Source of the DNA: Enterobacter asburiae
Lineage (GTDB): Bacteria; Pseudomonadota; Gammaproteobacteria; Enterobacterales; Enterobacteriaceae
Reading direction: 5' to 3'
Length of the DNA stretch: 64,000 nt
Assembly (NCBI RefSeq): GCF_008080435.1
Contig: NZ_VRKN01000001.1
Span: 1-64,000 of the forward strand
A model generated the notes under the pieces. The model ran no database searches. It was not told the origin of the DNA and saw nothing but the letters and a program-made list of their open reading frames with translations. Positions 55,906 to 64,000 of this stretch are shown here, piece by piece. The translations under genes were made by a program, and so were the position numbers. Numbering within the stretch: the first letter of the stretch is position 1; the number at the start of each line of letters is the position of its first letter.

Positions 55906-55919
55906 CTAAACCGGTTTAG
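55906..55919. promoter_or_regulatory. ScrR operator, perfect palindrome
   Basis: CTAAACCGGTTTAG, a perfect palindrome with the LacI-type central CCGG, 43 bases before scrY. Confidence 0.85.
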
Positions 55920-55965
55920 GTTGCTGATACTAAACCTCTGAATTTTGGATCGGCAATCTTTTTTG

Positions 55966-55979
55966 CTAAACCGTTTTAG
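55966..55979. promoter_or_regulatory. ScrR operator, second site
   Basis: CTAAACCGTTTTAG differs from the palindrome at 55906 by one base and is 60 bases from it centre to centre. Two sites at the scrY promoter suggest looping or tight repression. Confidence 0.8.
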
Positions 55980-56036
55980 TAAGTGTGATCGAGGCGACAA
56001 TTCGGGCCGCCGGATGGCGGCCAGTGAAGGAAGGAA

Positions 56037-56927
56037 TTACAGTTCGTGCTGCCAGGGCAATGCGGTCATCGCCCCTTTGGCCGTGGTGGCTAATGCGCCG
56101 CAGCGCTGGGCTAAGGCGATCACAGGCGTCAGGTCCTGCCCGGCGGCCAGTCCGTAGAGCAGCCCGGCCACGAAGGCATCCCCTGCGCCGGTGGTATCGA
56201 CACACTGAACGGGCGTTGCCGGATAGTGCTTCACGGTGCCGTTATGCCAGGCGATGACGCCCTCTTTACCCTGGGTGACCAGCACCAGACGCGCCGGGCA
56301 GCGCGCCATCAGCGTATCCAGACCGACGTTTACCTGCACATCTCCGGTTAAAAACGCCAGCTCTTCGACGGAGAGTTTCACCACGTCTGCGCTCTGCAGG
56401 GCTTGCTCCAGACAGCGACGCAGTTCGCTCTCATCCGGCCAGAGATCCGGGCGAATATTGGGATCGAAACTGACGTAACCGCCCGCCTCACGGATGGCGG
56501 CCATCGCCTCAAAGGTCGCAGAACGGCTTGGTTCTGCGCTTAACGCGATGGAACAGACATGCAGCCACTCCCCGTCGCTGAACGTTGGCAGATCGGCGGT
56601 TTCCAGAAACAGATCGGCGCTTGGACGCACCATGAAGGTAAACGAGCGTTCGCCCTGGTCGTCGAGATCGACCACCACCGTTGAGGTGCGGTGCGCCGGG
56701 TCAAGGCGCATCCACTTCACGTCGACCCGCTCGTCGGCTAATGTCTTAGACATAAAACGTCCGAAAGGATCATCGCCAACCCTGCCGATAAACGCGCTCT
56801 GGCCGCCCAGTCGGGCAATGCCGACCGCGACGTTTGCCGGTGCGCCGCCGGGACACTGTAGTAATCTGCCTTCTCCATCAGGCAGCAAATCCACTACCGC
56901 ATCGCCAAGTACCCAGATTTTTTTCAT
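56037..56927 (-). CDS. scrK: fructokinase ScrK (PfkB family)
   Basis: A 296-residue PfkB-family sugar kinase that phosphorylates the fructose released by ScrB to fructose-6-phosphate. N-terminal KKIWVLGDAVVDLLPDG, the first PfkB signature GGAPANVAVGIARLGG, and the ATP/catalytic loop DTTGAGDAFVAGLL near 240-253 with catalytic Asp. First gene of scrKYABR, with an operator 24 bases upstream. It could also handle fructose from the fructotransferase locus at 35847-39755. Confidence 0.93.
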   Translation of the reverse strand: MKKIWVLGDAVVDLLPDGEGRLLQCPGGAPANVAVGIARLGGQSAFIGRVGDDPFGRFMSKTLADERVDVKWMRLDPAHRTSTVVVDLDDQGERSFTFMVRPSADLFLETADLPTFSDGEWLHVCSIALSAEPSRSATFEAMAAIREAGGYVSFDPNIRPDLWPDESELRRCLEQALQSADVVKLSVEELAFLTGDVQVNVGLDTLMARCPARLVLVTQGKEGVIAWHNGTVKHYPATPVQCVDTTGAGDAFVAGLLYGLAAGQDLTPVIALAQRCGALATTAKGAMTALPWQHEL

Positions 56928-56950
56928 GTAACCCTCCTAGCTAAACTATG

Positions 56951-56964
56951 TTAAACCGATTTAG
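56951..56964. promoter_or_regulatory. ScrR operator upstream of scrK
   Basis: TTAAACCGATTTAG matches the scrY palindrome at 12 of 14 positions. A further half site CTAAAC lies at 56941-56946, between it and the start codon. Confidence 0.75.
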
Positions 56965-57014
56965 CTATTTAAGCACAGGCAGGGCGAAGGGGAAATAACG
57001 CGGAGGAAAATAGG

Positions 57015-58226
57015 CTAACGCACCAGATGCGGCCAGTGAATATCACCGACGCCATTAATCTGCGGACGGGCAAACAGAAAGCCCTGGAAACGGCGGATAC
57101 CGGCAGACTCGAGCCAGCACCACTCCTCTATCTTCTCGATCCCTTCGGCCACCAGGGTAATTTCCAGATCGGAGCAACAGCTGACGATGGAGCGCACAAT
57201 CGCCTGCTTCGGTCCGCTGAGGTGGATATCGCTAACTATCTCCCGGTCGATCTTAATTTTATCCGGCTGGAACCGGGTCAGCAGCGAAAGACCGGCATAG
57301 CCGGAACCAAAATCATCAATCGCCAGACCCACCCCCTCACCGCGAAGCTGTTTAATGGCGCTATTAAACTGGTTGAACCCGGATATCATCTCGTTTTCAG
57401 TGACTTCAATGACCACCTGCTCCGGCTGAAGCCCATGTAGTTTAATCTGATCGACCAGAAATTCCACTGCACCGGGGACATTCACCAGCGACATCGGGAG
57501 AAGATTGACCGCAATTTTATGGCCGCCAATCCCCAGCTTTTCCGCCAGCGCGAAGGCATACGCTTTGGTCTGGAGATCGACCTGGTAGATTTTGTCCGGG
57601 TCCAGAGTGCTGAAGAAATGCTCCGGGCTGCCGCCGTCATTGCCGCGGATAAGGGCTTCAAGAGAACTGATCTTCCCTTCCGAGGGCTCAACGATGGGCT
57701 GGAGCGCAAACTGACAGATTTGGTTGGCCATCAGCCCCAGACGTTCGCCAAAGGGTAACGCTTCGGGTGAAAGCGTCCATTTTTCAGGAACGTAACGCGC
57801 ACCCGACGGAGCCGGACGTTTGCCCATAATGAACGTCTGAATAAATTTGAACACCCGATCGTCAGAGGTCAGATAGCTGTCCAGCTTGCTGTAATGCAGG
57901 ACCGACTCCAGCACCTCTTTCGGTGACTGCATCTGCAGATCGAACAGCAGCATACCGACGTTTTCGAAGCGTCTGCGCGGGCCATAATCCCGCATCAGTT
58001 CAACCACTCCACTGTGCCGCTTATCATCACGGATTTTATGGAACAGTTTAACCACACTCTCTTCCGACCCTTCCAGGATTTGCAAAACGTCACTCCCTTT
58101 AGCAAGGAGTACACCGGTAATGTTCAGTTTTGCGTTACGGCCTCGGGCGCGCTCCACCAGCTCCCGCAGCTCGGTAGAGGGGCGGGATAAATTCAACTGG
58201 CTTCGGTAAATCAGAGTCGTCAGCAC
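57015..58226 (-). CDS. BLUF blue-light sensor fused to EAL c-di-GMP phosphodiesterase (BlrP1-like)
   Basis: A 403-residue protein. The N-terminal BLUF domain (about 1-95) has the flavin-switch residues Tyr7 (LIYRS), Asn31 and Gln49 (VLQILEGS). A linker leads to an EAL domain (about 165-395) with SLEALIRG, INLLPMSLV (metal Asn), EVTENEM, and the DDFGSGYAGLSLL and AEGIEK loops that hold the catalytic metals. Close to Klebsiella BlrP1 as I recall it, whose c-di-GMP cleavage is raised by blue light. Monocistronic, next to the scr operon with no obvious functional link. Confidence 0.9.
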   Translation of the reverse strand: MLTTLIYRSQLNLSRPSTELRELVERARGRNAKLNITGVLLAKGSDVLQILEGSEESVVKLFHKIRDDKRHSGVVELMRDYGPRRRFENVGMLLFDLQMQSPKEVLESVLHYSKLDSYLTSDDRVFKFIQTFIMGKRPAPSGARYVPEKWTLSPEALPFGERLGLMANQICQFALQPIVEPSEGKISSLEALIRGNDGGSPEHFFSTLDPDKIYQVDLQTKAYAFALAEKLGIGGHKIAVNLLPMSLVNVPGAVEFLVDQIKLHGLQPEQVVIEVTENEMISGFNQFNSAIKQLRGEGVGLAIDDFGSGYAGLSLLTRFQPDKIKIDREIVSDIHLSGPKQAIVRSIVSCCSDLEITLVAEGIEKIEEWCWLESAGIRRFQGFLFARPQINGVGDIHWPHLVR

Positions 58227-58320
58227 AAAAATGGGTTCCGATGAGAAAGAGAGGTGCCTTGAAGCTATTATTTAACATACTTAATCAATGCGACCTAACA
58301 TATTCACACCACAAGGAACG

Positions 58321-59802
58321 TTACTGTTTCCCGTCCCCAATGCGGCTGTTGATCCTCTCCTGCATGTAGTCGTAAAACGGGTTCGAGGTGACCCGCATCA
58401 GCGCCTCTTTTCCGACGCTCAATACGGACGTTTCGCCCCAGAGCGCAATTGTTCCCAGGCTAATGCCATAGCGGTTTTTCACCCCAGGCTCACGGCCATA
58501 GAGATCGTCATCCGGCGGGAACGGCACCGCAACATGCGACAACGAATAGACATCCTGCGGCCAGGACTGCGCAAGCGGCACGACCGTTTCCTGGGTGCTT
58601 CCTGCCGGGGTGATTTTCGCCACCGTCGAGAAACTGTGCTCGTCGGCATTGGTGACGACCGTGACACTGTAACGTCTCTGCATAACCGGCAGTAGTGCCG
58701 AGGTTGCCGTCCAGGACGACGGTTTGAACAGCGGACGGAAGCTCGCCGCCTGGTTGATATCAAACACTACCAACTCGCTGCCGTTTGCCGGAAGCTGATC
58801 AAACAGGCCGGTCACCACCGCGCGGGTGCTGACCGTAGAATCCATAACCGACTGGAACGCCAGGACCGGCGGCAAACTCGCCAGCCTGTTCTCCCGCGCC
58901 TCGCGGCCTATCTGCTCCTGAAGAGCCTTCGTCAACAGCCACGACTGGCGGGCGGCGTTCACCGGGAACGAGTTATATTTATACGGGTTATATTCCGGGG
59001 AGATGTTCAGCCACGCCGCTTTTGCAAACGCTGGCAGCAGTGCCGGTAATCCGGCGAAACCAGCAAACCGCGCAAATGCCGTCACGCCGATCATCGGTGA
59101 CAGCAGTATCACCTGCTGCGGTCGACGAAGCGCAGGCGCGTCCAGCGCATCGAGGGCATATTTCATCGCCAGCGCCCCGCCGTTGGAGTAGCCCACCAGA
59201 TGCAGCGGCACATTCTCGCCCGCCAGACGCGTGGCTTCCCGCACGGCAAGGCGCGTTGCCGCCAGCCACATCTCCCAGTCAACGTCCGTCAGCGCGCCGG
59301 GCGCGGTGCCGTGCCCGGGCAAGCGCGGGACAACCGCGACAAAGCCGCGTTGCTGATAGTTCACGGCAAGGTGCCTGACGCTGTAAGGCGAGTCGGTCAA
59401 ACCGTGCAGCAGCACCACCGCGCCGCGGGGCTTTCCGGCAGGCATCAGCACAAATGAGCGGTTGGCATCGGGTGAAAACTGACCGGGCCACACCAGGCTC
59501 TGGCGGTAATAGCGGTTTAACGGGGTTTGTTCCTCGCTCCTTGTTTTCGCCGTCACTGCGCTATCAAGATCGGCGAAAATGGCGTTTTCCCGGGCAACAT
59601 ACCCGGCAAAATCGGCGTTATCCATTTCACGCACGGACATCTCGTCTGCCCGCCAGGTATGCCACAGATGCAGTTCCGGCCCCTGCTGCGAGAGATACAC
59701 CCGCACCGCCAGCAGAACGAGCAGGACGATCCCTACGACCATCCCTATTTTCTTTGCAAGCGCCATCAGGCGCACGCTGACTCGCCAGGGCAAATTCGCC
59801 AT
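58321..59802 (-). CDS. membrane-anchored alpha/beta hydrolase
   Basis: 493 residues from ATG 59802; an in-frame start at 59832 lacks a better ribosome site. An N-terminal signal anchor (about 15-35, GMVVGIVLLVLLAVRVYL) puts the rest in the periplasm. The hydrolase core has an oxyanion HGLTDSPYS segment and nucleophile Ser in LVGYSNGGALAMKYAL; acids and a His (TNADEHSFS) lie later. Resembles monoacylglycerol lipase or carboxylesterase-type enzymes. Substrate unknown. Monocistronic; about 230 AT-rich bases separate it from the divergent rpiR-type gene. Confidence 0.8.
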   Translation of the reverse strand: MANLPWRVSVRLMALAKKIGMVVGIVLLVLLAVRVYLSQQGPELHLWHTWRADEMSVREMDNADFAGYVARENAIFADLDSAVTAKTRSEEQTPLNRYYRQSLVWPGQFSPDANRSFVLMPAGKPRGAVVLLHGLTDSPYSVRHLAVNYQQRGFVAVVPRLPGHGTAPGALTDVDWEMWLAATRLAVREATRLAGENVPLHLVGYSNGGALAMKYALDALDAPALRRPQQVILLSPMIGVTAFARFAGFAGLPALLPAFAKAAWLNISPEYNPYKYNSFPVNAARQSWLLTKALQEQIGREARENRLASLPPVLAFQSVMDSTVSTRAVVTGLFDQLPANGSELVVFDINQAASFRPLFKPSSWTATSALLPVMQRRYSVTVVTNADEHSFSTVAKITPAGSTQETVVPLAQSWPQDVYSLSHVAVPFPPDDDLYGREPGVKNRYGISLGTIALWGETSVLSVGKEALMRVTSNPFYDYMQERINSRIGDGKQ

Positions 59803-60068
59803 GCCGGGATCCCTTTTATATTCACAGTACATCTATCTTATCAAAAATGTGAACGGGCTGACGTATTCACCAAATTCATACCTGCCGCGTCAGACAGTGC
59901 ACCAAAAGTGAACTACGCTGCACAAATGTTGATCATTGGTTAAACAAATATTGCATGAAGTTTACCGCACAGCGGGTTTCATCCGCCCTGTGAACATGGC
60001 ACGCGTCATGCATTGTTAACCAGGTAACACAAACCCAGCCATTGACAGCCTGTTAACAGCGAGGCGGT

Positions 60069-60923
60069 ATGACGACGAAACCTGAGATGTTGAGCCGTAT
60101 CGAAGCGACGTTCAGCCAGCTCACGCCCAGCGAAAAGCGGGTCGGAAGCTGGCTGCTGGCGCACGCCGCGCAAATCCCGTTTGAAACGGCTGAGAGCGTG
60201 GGTCAGGCGAGCGGGACCAGCGGAATTACCGTCGGACGCTTCCTGCGCAAGCTGGGGTATCGCAACCTGGAAGATGCCAAAAAGAGCCTGCGCGATCCGT
60301 ATCAGCCCTGGGGCATGAACGAGCGGCTGGACTCCTGGCAGCAGCAGCGACCCCTTTCCAGCCGCCTTCAGCATGCCCTGTCGCTGGAAGTGGATGCCAT
60401 CACGCAGGTGTATCAACTGGCACAAACGGACGCCTTCCGTCAGGTGGTGCACAACCTCGCCCACGCGGAGGCGGTATTTGTGCTGGGGATCCAGTCCACG
60501 CGCGGGATTGCCAACGCCTTCTTCAGCCACCTCGAGTACCTCCGCCCGCGCGTGAGCTATTCGGAGGGCGCTTCAGGGAGCTGGGTTGAATCCCTGAACT
60601 CGGGATTTTCGCACCCGTACGTCGTACTGACCGATACGCGCACCTACTCCTCGATGGCTCGTCAGTACTGCCGCGTCGCCAGCGAGAAAGGCATTCCGCT
60701 GGCCTTAATCACCGACATCTGGTGCCCGTGGGCGCGGGATTACCCGATTGATTTACTGCAGGTGAAAACCGATACCGGCCATTTCTGGGATTCACTGGCC
60801 CCCGTGAGCTGTCTGTTCAACCTGCTGCTGTCGGGCGTGGTGGAAGCGCTGGGCGATGCGCTTCCGGCGCGTCTGGCGGTCAACCGACAATTACAACAAG
60901 AGTTTGGTCAATTCGAACGCTAA
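60069..60923 (+). CDS. RpiR/MurR-family transcriptional regulator of the ddp locus
   Basis: A 284-residue regulator with an N-terminal RpiR helix-turn-helix (LTPSEKRVGSWLLAHAAQIPFETAESVGQASGTSGITVGRFLRKLGY) and a C-terminal SIS sugar-phosphate-binding domain (VFVLGIQSTRGIANAFFSHLEYLRP). It precedes ddpX by 12 bases on the same strand, so it heads the operon and probably controls it. The SIS domain suggests a sugar-phosphate or muropeptide-derived ligand. E. coli ddp lacks such a linked regulator and is under NtrC/RpoS control instead. Confidence 0.85.
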   Translation: MTTKPEMLSRIEATFSQLTPSEKRVGSWLLAHAAQIPFETAESVGQASGTSGITVGRFLRKLGYRNLEDAKKSLRDPYQPWGMNERLDSWQQQRPLSSRLQHALSLEVDAITQVYQLAQTDAFRQVVHNLAHAEAVFVLGIQSTRGIANAFFSHLEYLRPRVSYSEGASGSWVESLNSGFSHPYVVLTDTRTYSSMARQYCRVASEKGIPLALITDIWCPWARDYPIDLLQVKTDTGHFWDSLAPVSCLFNLLLSGVVEALGDALPARLAVNRQLQQEFGQFER

Positions 60924-60935
60924 AGGAGCGGAGCT

Positions 60936-61511
60936 ATGCCCGAAGAGAGTGAACTGATTGATGTGGCGAAGACGTTTCCCACGCTGCATATCGATCTGAA
61001 GTACGCCACCGCCGACAACATCACCGGCCGCCCGATCTATCAGGAGGCGCTGTGCCTGCTGCATACCGACGCGGCTACCGCGCTGGCAAAAGCCATCAGC
61101 ATTGCCACGCTGGCCGGGCTGAAGCTGGTGGTCTACGACGCCTATCGGCCGCAGCAGGCGCAGGCTCAGCTGTGGGATGCCTGCCCGAACCCGGAATATG
61201 TGGTCGACGTGGCGATTGGCTCCAATCACAGCCGCGGTACGGCCATCGACGTCACCCTGATGGATGAACATAACGCCGTGCTGGATATGGGGGCCGGTTT
61301 TGACGAAATGCATGACCGATCGCATCCGTATCACCCCTCCGTGCCGCCGCACGCCCAGCGCAACCGTCTGCTGTTGAACGCCATCATGTTTGGTGGCGGT
61401 TTTGTGGGTATCAGCAGCGAATGGTGGCATTTCGAACTGCCGAACGCCGCCAGCTACCCGCTGCTTGACGACCGTTTTGCCTGTTTTCCACTGACGCACA
61501 CCCCTCTTTAA
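60936..61511 (+). CDS. ddpX: D-alanyl-D-alanine dipeptidase DdpX (VanX-like)
   Basis: A 191-residue zinc dipeptidase. The VanX metal and catalytic residues are all present: SNHSRGTAID gives His98 and Asp105, SEWWHFEL gives Glu162 and His165, and Arg71 in YDAYRP binds substrate. It has no signal peptide and cleaves imported D-Ala-D-Ala. AAGGAG precedes ATG 60936. It lies between its regulator and ddpA, 15 bases upstream of ddpA. Confidence 0.92.
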   Translation: MPEESELIDVAKTFPTLHIDLKYATADNITGRPIYQEALCLLHTDAATALAKAISIATLAGLKLVVYDAYRPQQAQAQLWDACPNPEYVVDVAIGSNHSRGTAIDVTLMDEHNAVLDMGAGFDEMHDRSHPYHPSVPPHAQRNRLLLNAIMFGGGFVGISSEWWHFELPNAASYPLLDDRFACFPLTHTPL

Positions 61512-61526
61512 ACCTGGAGCACTGCC

Positions 61527-63059
61527 ATGAAAACATCGCTTCTCTCGACGCTGATCGCCGCCACACTGACGCTGAGCGCACCGCTGGCGTTGGCTGCCGT
61601 CCCGAAAGACATGCTGGCGATCGGCAAAGCCGCCGACCCGCAAACGCTCGATCCTGCCATCACCATTGATAATAACGACTGGACCGTCACCTATCCGTCC
61701 TACCAGCGTCTGGTCAAGTACAAGCCAGGCTCTACCGAGGTGGAAGGCGATTTGTCGACGGGCTGGAAGGCGTCCGACGACCAGAAAGAGTGGACCTTTA
61801 CCCTGGCGGATAACGCGAAATTCTCCGACGGTACGCCGGTCACCGCTGAAGCGGTAAAACTCTCTTTTGAGCGCCTGCTGAAGCTCGGTCAGGGGCCGTC
61901 TGAAGCCTTCCCGAAAGATCTGAAAATTGATGCCGTCGATGACCATACGGTGAAATTCACCCTCAGCCAGCCGTTCGCGCCTTTCCTGTACACGCTGGCA
62001 AACGACGGGGCCTCCATCATTAACCCGGCAGTGCTGAAGGCCAATGCCGCGGATGATGCGCGCGGTTTTCTGGCGCAAAATACCGCCGGCTCCGGGCCGT
62101 TTATGCTCAAAAGCTGGCAAAAAGGCCAGCAGCTGATCCTGGTGCCTAACCCCCACTGGCAGGGTGAAAAGCCGCACTTTAAGCGCGTCTCGGTGAAAAT
62201 TATCGGTGAAAGCGCCTCGCGCCGATTGCAGCTTTCCCGCGGCGATCTGGACATTGCCGACGCCCTGCCGGTCGATCAGCTTGCGGCCCTGAAGCAGGAA
62301 GGCAAAGTCGCCGTCGCGGAATACCCGTCCCTGCGCGTGACTTACCTCTATCTCAACAACAGTAAAGCGCCGCTCAATCAGGTGGATTTACGCCGGGCCA
62401 TCTCCTGGGCGACGGATTATCAGGGGATGGTGAAAGGCATTCTGAGCGGCAACGGCAAGCAAATGCGCGGCCCGATCCCGGAAGGCATGTGGGGCTTTGA
62501 CGCCACGGCAATGCAGTACAGCTTTGATGAGGCCAAAGCCAAAGCGGCGCTGGAGAAGGTCAAAGACAAACCCGCCAGCCTGACCTTCCTCTATTCGGAT
62601 AACGACCCGAACTGGGAGCCGATCGCCCTCTCAACCCAGTCCAGCCTTGGCAAGATTGGCATTAACGTCAAGCTGGAAAAGCTGGCCAATGCCACCATGC
62701 GCGACCGCGTCGGCAAAGGTGATTACGACATTGCCATCGGCAACTGGAGCCCGGACTTTGCCGACCCGTACATGTTCATGAACTACTGGTTCGAATCAGA
62801 CAAAAAAGGGCTGCCGGGCAACCGTTCGTTCTATGAGAACAAAGCGGTCGATTCCCTTCTCCAGGCCGCGTTGAAAACCACCGACCAGGCGGAACGCACC
62901 AAAGATTACCAGCAGGCGCAAAAGGTGGTCATCGACGAGGCGGCCTACGTTTATCTGTTCCAGAAAAACTACCAGCTGGCGATGAACAAAGAGGTCAAAG
63001 GCTTCACCTTTAATCCGATGCTTGAGCAGGTATTCAACATCGCCACCATGAGTAAATAG
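61527..63059 (+). CDS. ddpA: D,D-dipeptide ABC transporter periplasmic binding protein DdpA
   Basis: A 510-residue SBP_bac_5 (DppA/OppA) protein. The signal peptide is cleaved after LALA (about 23). Family landmarks are ADPQTLDPAITIDN near the N-terminus, WTFTLADNAKFSDGTPVTAEAVKLSFER, and DLRRAISWATDYQ. It captures D-Ala-D-Ala for the permease encoded next, 23 bases downstream. The gene order ddpX-A-B matches E. coli. Confidence 0.9.
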   Translation: MKTSLLSTLIAATLTLSAPLALAAVPKDMLAIGKAADPQTLDPAITIDNNDWTVTYPSYQRLVKYKPGSTEVEGDLSTGWKASDDQKEWTFTLADNAKFSDGTPVTAEAVKLSFERLLKLGQGPSEAFPKDLKIDAVDDHTVKFTLSQPFAPFLYTLANDGASIINPAVLKANAADDARGFLAQNTAGSGPFMLKSWQKGQQLILVPNPHWQGEKPHFKRVSVKIIGESASRRLQLSRGDLDIADALPVDQLAALKQEGKVAVAEYPSLRVTYLYLNNSKAPLNQVDLRRAISWATDYQGMVKGILSGNGKQMRGPIPEGMWGFDATAMQYSFDEAKAKAALEKVKDKPASLTFLYSDNDPNWEPIALSTQSSLGKIGINVKLEKLANATMRDRVGKGDYDIAIGNWSPDFADPYMFMNYWFESDKKGLPGNRSFYENKAVDSLLQAALKTTDQAERTKDYQQAQKVVIDEAAYVYLFQKNYQLAMNKEVKGFTFNPMLEQVFNIATMSK

Positions 63060-63082
63060 CGGTTCTCGCCGGGGGAAAATGT

Positions 63083-64000
63083 ATGACGTTCTGGAGCATC
63101 GTGCGCCAGCGCTGCTGGGGGTTACTCCTGGTAGTGGCCGGTGTCTGTATTATCACCTTTATTATTTCACACATGATCCCCGGCGATCCGGCCCGTCTGC
63201 TGGCCGGCGATCGCGCCAGCGACGAAATCGTGCAGAACATCCGCCAGCAGTTAGGGCTGGATCAGCCGCTGTATATTCAGTTTGGCCGCTACGTGGACGC
63301 CCTGGCGCACGGTGATTTAGGCACGTCCATCCGTACCGGACGGCCGGTCGCCGAAGACCTGAAGGCCTTTTTTCCCGCCACGCTGGAACTGGCCTTTTGT
63401 TCTCTGATGCTGGCGCTGGTCATCGGCGTGCCGCTGGGGATTTTATCGGCGGTGTACCGCAACCGCTGGCTGGATCACCTGGTGCGTTTAATGGCGATGA
63501 CCGGGATCTCCACGCCAGCCTTCTGGCTCGGTCTGGGCGTCATTGTGCTGTTCTATGGGCACCTGCAGATTCTGCCGGGCGGCGGCAGGCTGGACGACTG
63601 GCTCGACCCGCCGACACACGTTACCGGGTTTTATCTGCTGGACGCGCTACTTGAAGGCAACGGTGAGGTCTTTTTCAATGCGCTTCAGCACCTGATTTTA
63701 CCCTCGCTGACGCTGGCGTTTGTTCACCTGGGGATTGTGGCGCGCCAGGTCCGTTCGGCGATGCTGGAACAGCTTAGTGAGGACTACATCCGCACCGCGC
63801 GCGCCAGCGGCCTGCCCGGCTGGTACATCGTCCTGCGCTACGCCCTGCCCAATGCAATGATCCCGTCCATCACCGTGCTCGGACTGGCGCTGGGCGATCT
63901 GCTTTACGGCGCCGTGCTGACCGAAACCGTCTTTGCCTGGCCGGGCATGGGCGCCTGGGTGGTGACATCCATTCAGGCGCTCGATTTCCCTGCCGTGATG
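63083..64000 (+). CDS. ddpB: D,D-dipeptide ABC transporter permease DdpB, cut by the window end
   Basis: Starts at ATG 63083 (GGGGG nine bases upstream) and stays open for 306 codons to base 64000. DppB-type permease: helix 1 LLLVVAGVCIITFIISHMIPGDPARLL, then IRQQLGLDQPLYIQFGRYVDALAHGDLGTS, five further helices and the EAA cytoplasmic loop EDYIRTARASGLPGWYIVLRYALPNAM that contacts the ATPase. About 30-40 residues are probably missing. ddpC, D and F should follow outside the window. Confidence 0.9.
   Translation, partial: MTFWSIVRQRCWGLLLVVAGVCIITFIISHMIPGDPARLLAGDRASDEIVQNIRQQLGLDQPLYIQFGRYVDALAHGDLGTSIRTGRPVAEDLKAFFPATLELAFCSLMLALVIGVPLGILSAVYRNRWLDHLVRLMAMTGISTPAFWLGLGVIVLFYGHLQILPGGGRLDDWLDPPTHVTGFYLLDALLEGNGEVFFNALQHLILPSLTLAFVHLGIVARQVRSAMLEQLSEDYIRTARASGLPGWYIVLRYALPNAMIPSITVLGLALGDLLYGAVLTETVFAWPGMGAWVVTSIQALDFPAVM

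Noticed and set aside
60891-62177. 428-codon open frame antisense to ddpX and ddpA
   Set aside because: It spans two genuine genes and their junction, with Arg/Gln/His-rich shadow composition.

Overview
The window looks like chromosome from an enterobacterium, most plausibly Enterobacter or a close relative such as Lelliottia (inference). The right-hand part is GC-rich, has short REP-type palindromes between operons, and carries scr sucrose, sil/cus metal-efflux, scs, dsbG, digH and ddp loci typical of Enterobacteriaceae. I saw no rRNA, tRNA or CRISPR array.

Bases 1 to about 13950 are an accessory region of mixed, often AT-rich composition. It opens with a truncated AlbA_2 gene cut by a junction bearing tandem 16-bp repeats, followed by two orphan hypotheticals, a long stretch with no clear gene, and a zinc-ribbon/DUF4145 gene with a small partner. 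A three-gene Thoeris anti-phage locus follows: a DUF1863-type TIR protein, a SIR2-SLOG effector (ThsA) and a second TIR protein of a different class. Next come an IS110-family 5' fragment, a minus-strand cluster of three ClyA/Hbl/Nhe-like alpha-helical toxin subunits led by a cystatin-like gene, a decayed Mu-type transposase, and a possible membrane-acting effector with a multi-pass partner.

Bases 13961-22448 are a silver/copper module: silCFBA on the minus strand diverging from silRS, with a CusR/SilR-type palindrome between them. Bases 22453-28426 hold a LysR/MFS pair and a DUF969-DUF979-DUF2891 operon diverging from a winged-helix regulator across a long inverted repeat. Bases 28428-34771 are a treZ-treY-treX operon that makes trehalose from maltodextrin. 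A class C-like acid phosphatase and a REP follow.

Bases 35847-39755 are the most unusual metabolic locus: a LacI-type regulator, a GPH-family sugar symporter and a cytoplasmic-looking inulin fructotransferase/DFA-III hydrolase homologue. This suggests uptake and intracellular breakdown of difructose anhydride III or a related fructan product. After an MBL hydrolase/LysR pair, VF530 and digH comes a periplasmic thiol-redox set (scsA-like, scsB, scsC, dsbG), then an ECF sigma factor co-transcribed with a His-rich membrane protein, and a chemotaxis receptor.

Bases 50458-56964 are a complete scrKYABR sucrose regulon with three ScrR-type operators. A BLUF-EAL photoreceptor, a lipase-like hydrolase and the start of a ddp locus (RpiR regulator, ddpX, ddpA, ddpB running off the window) complete the window.
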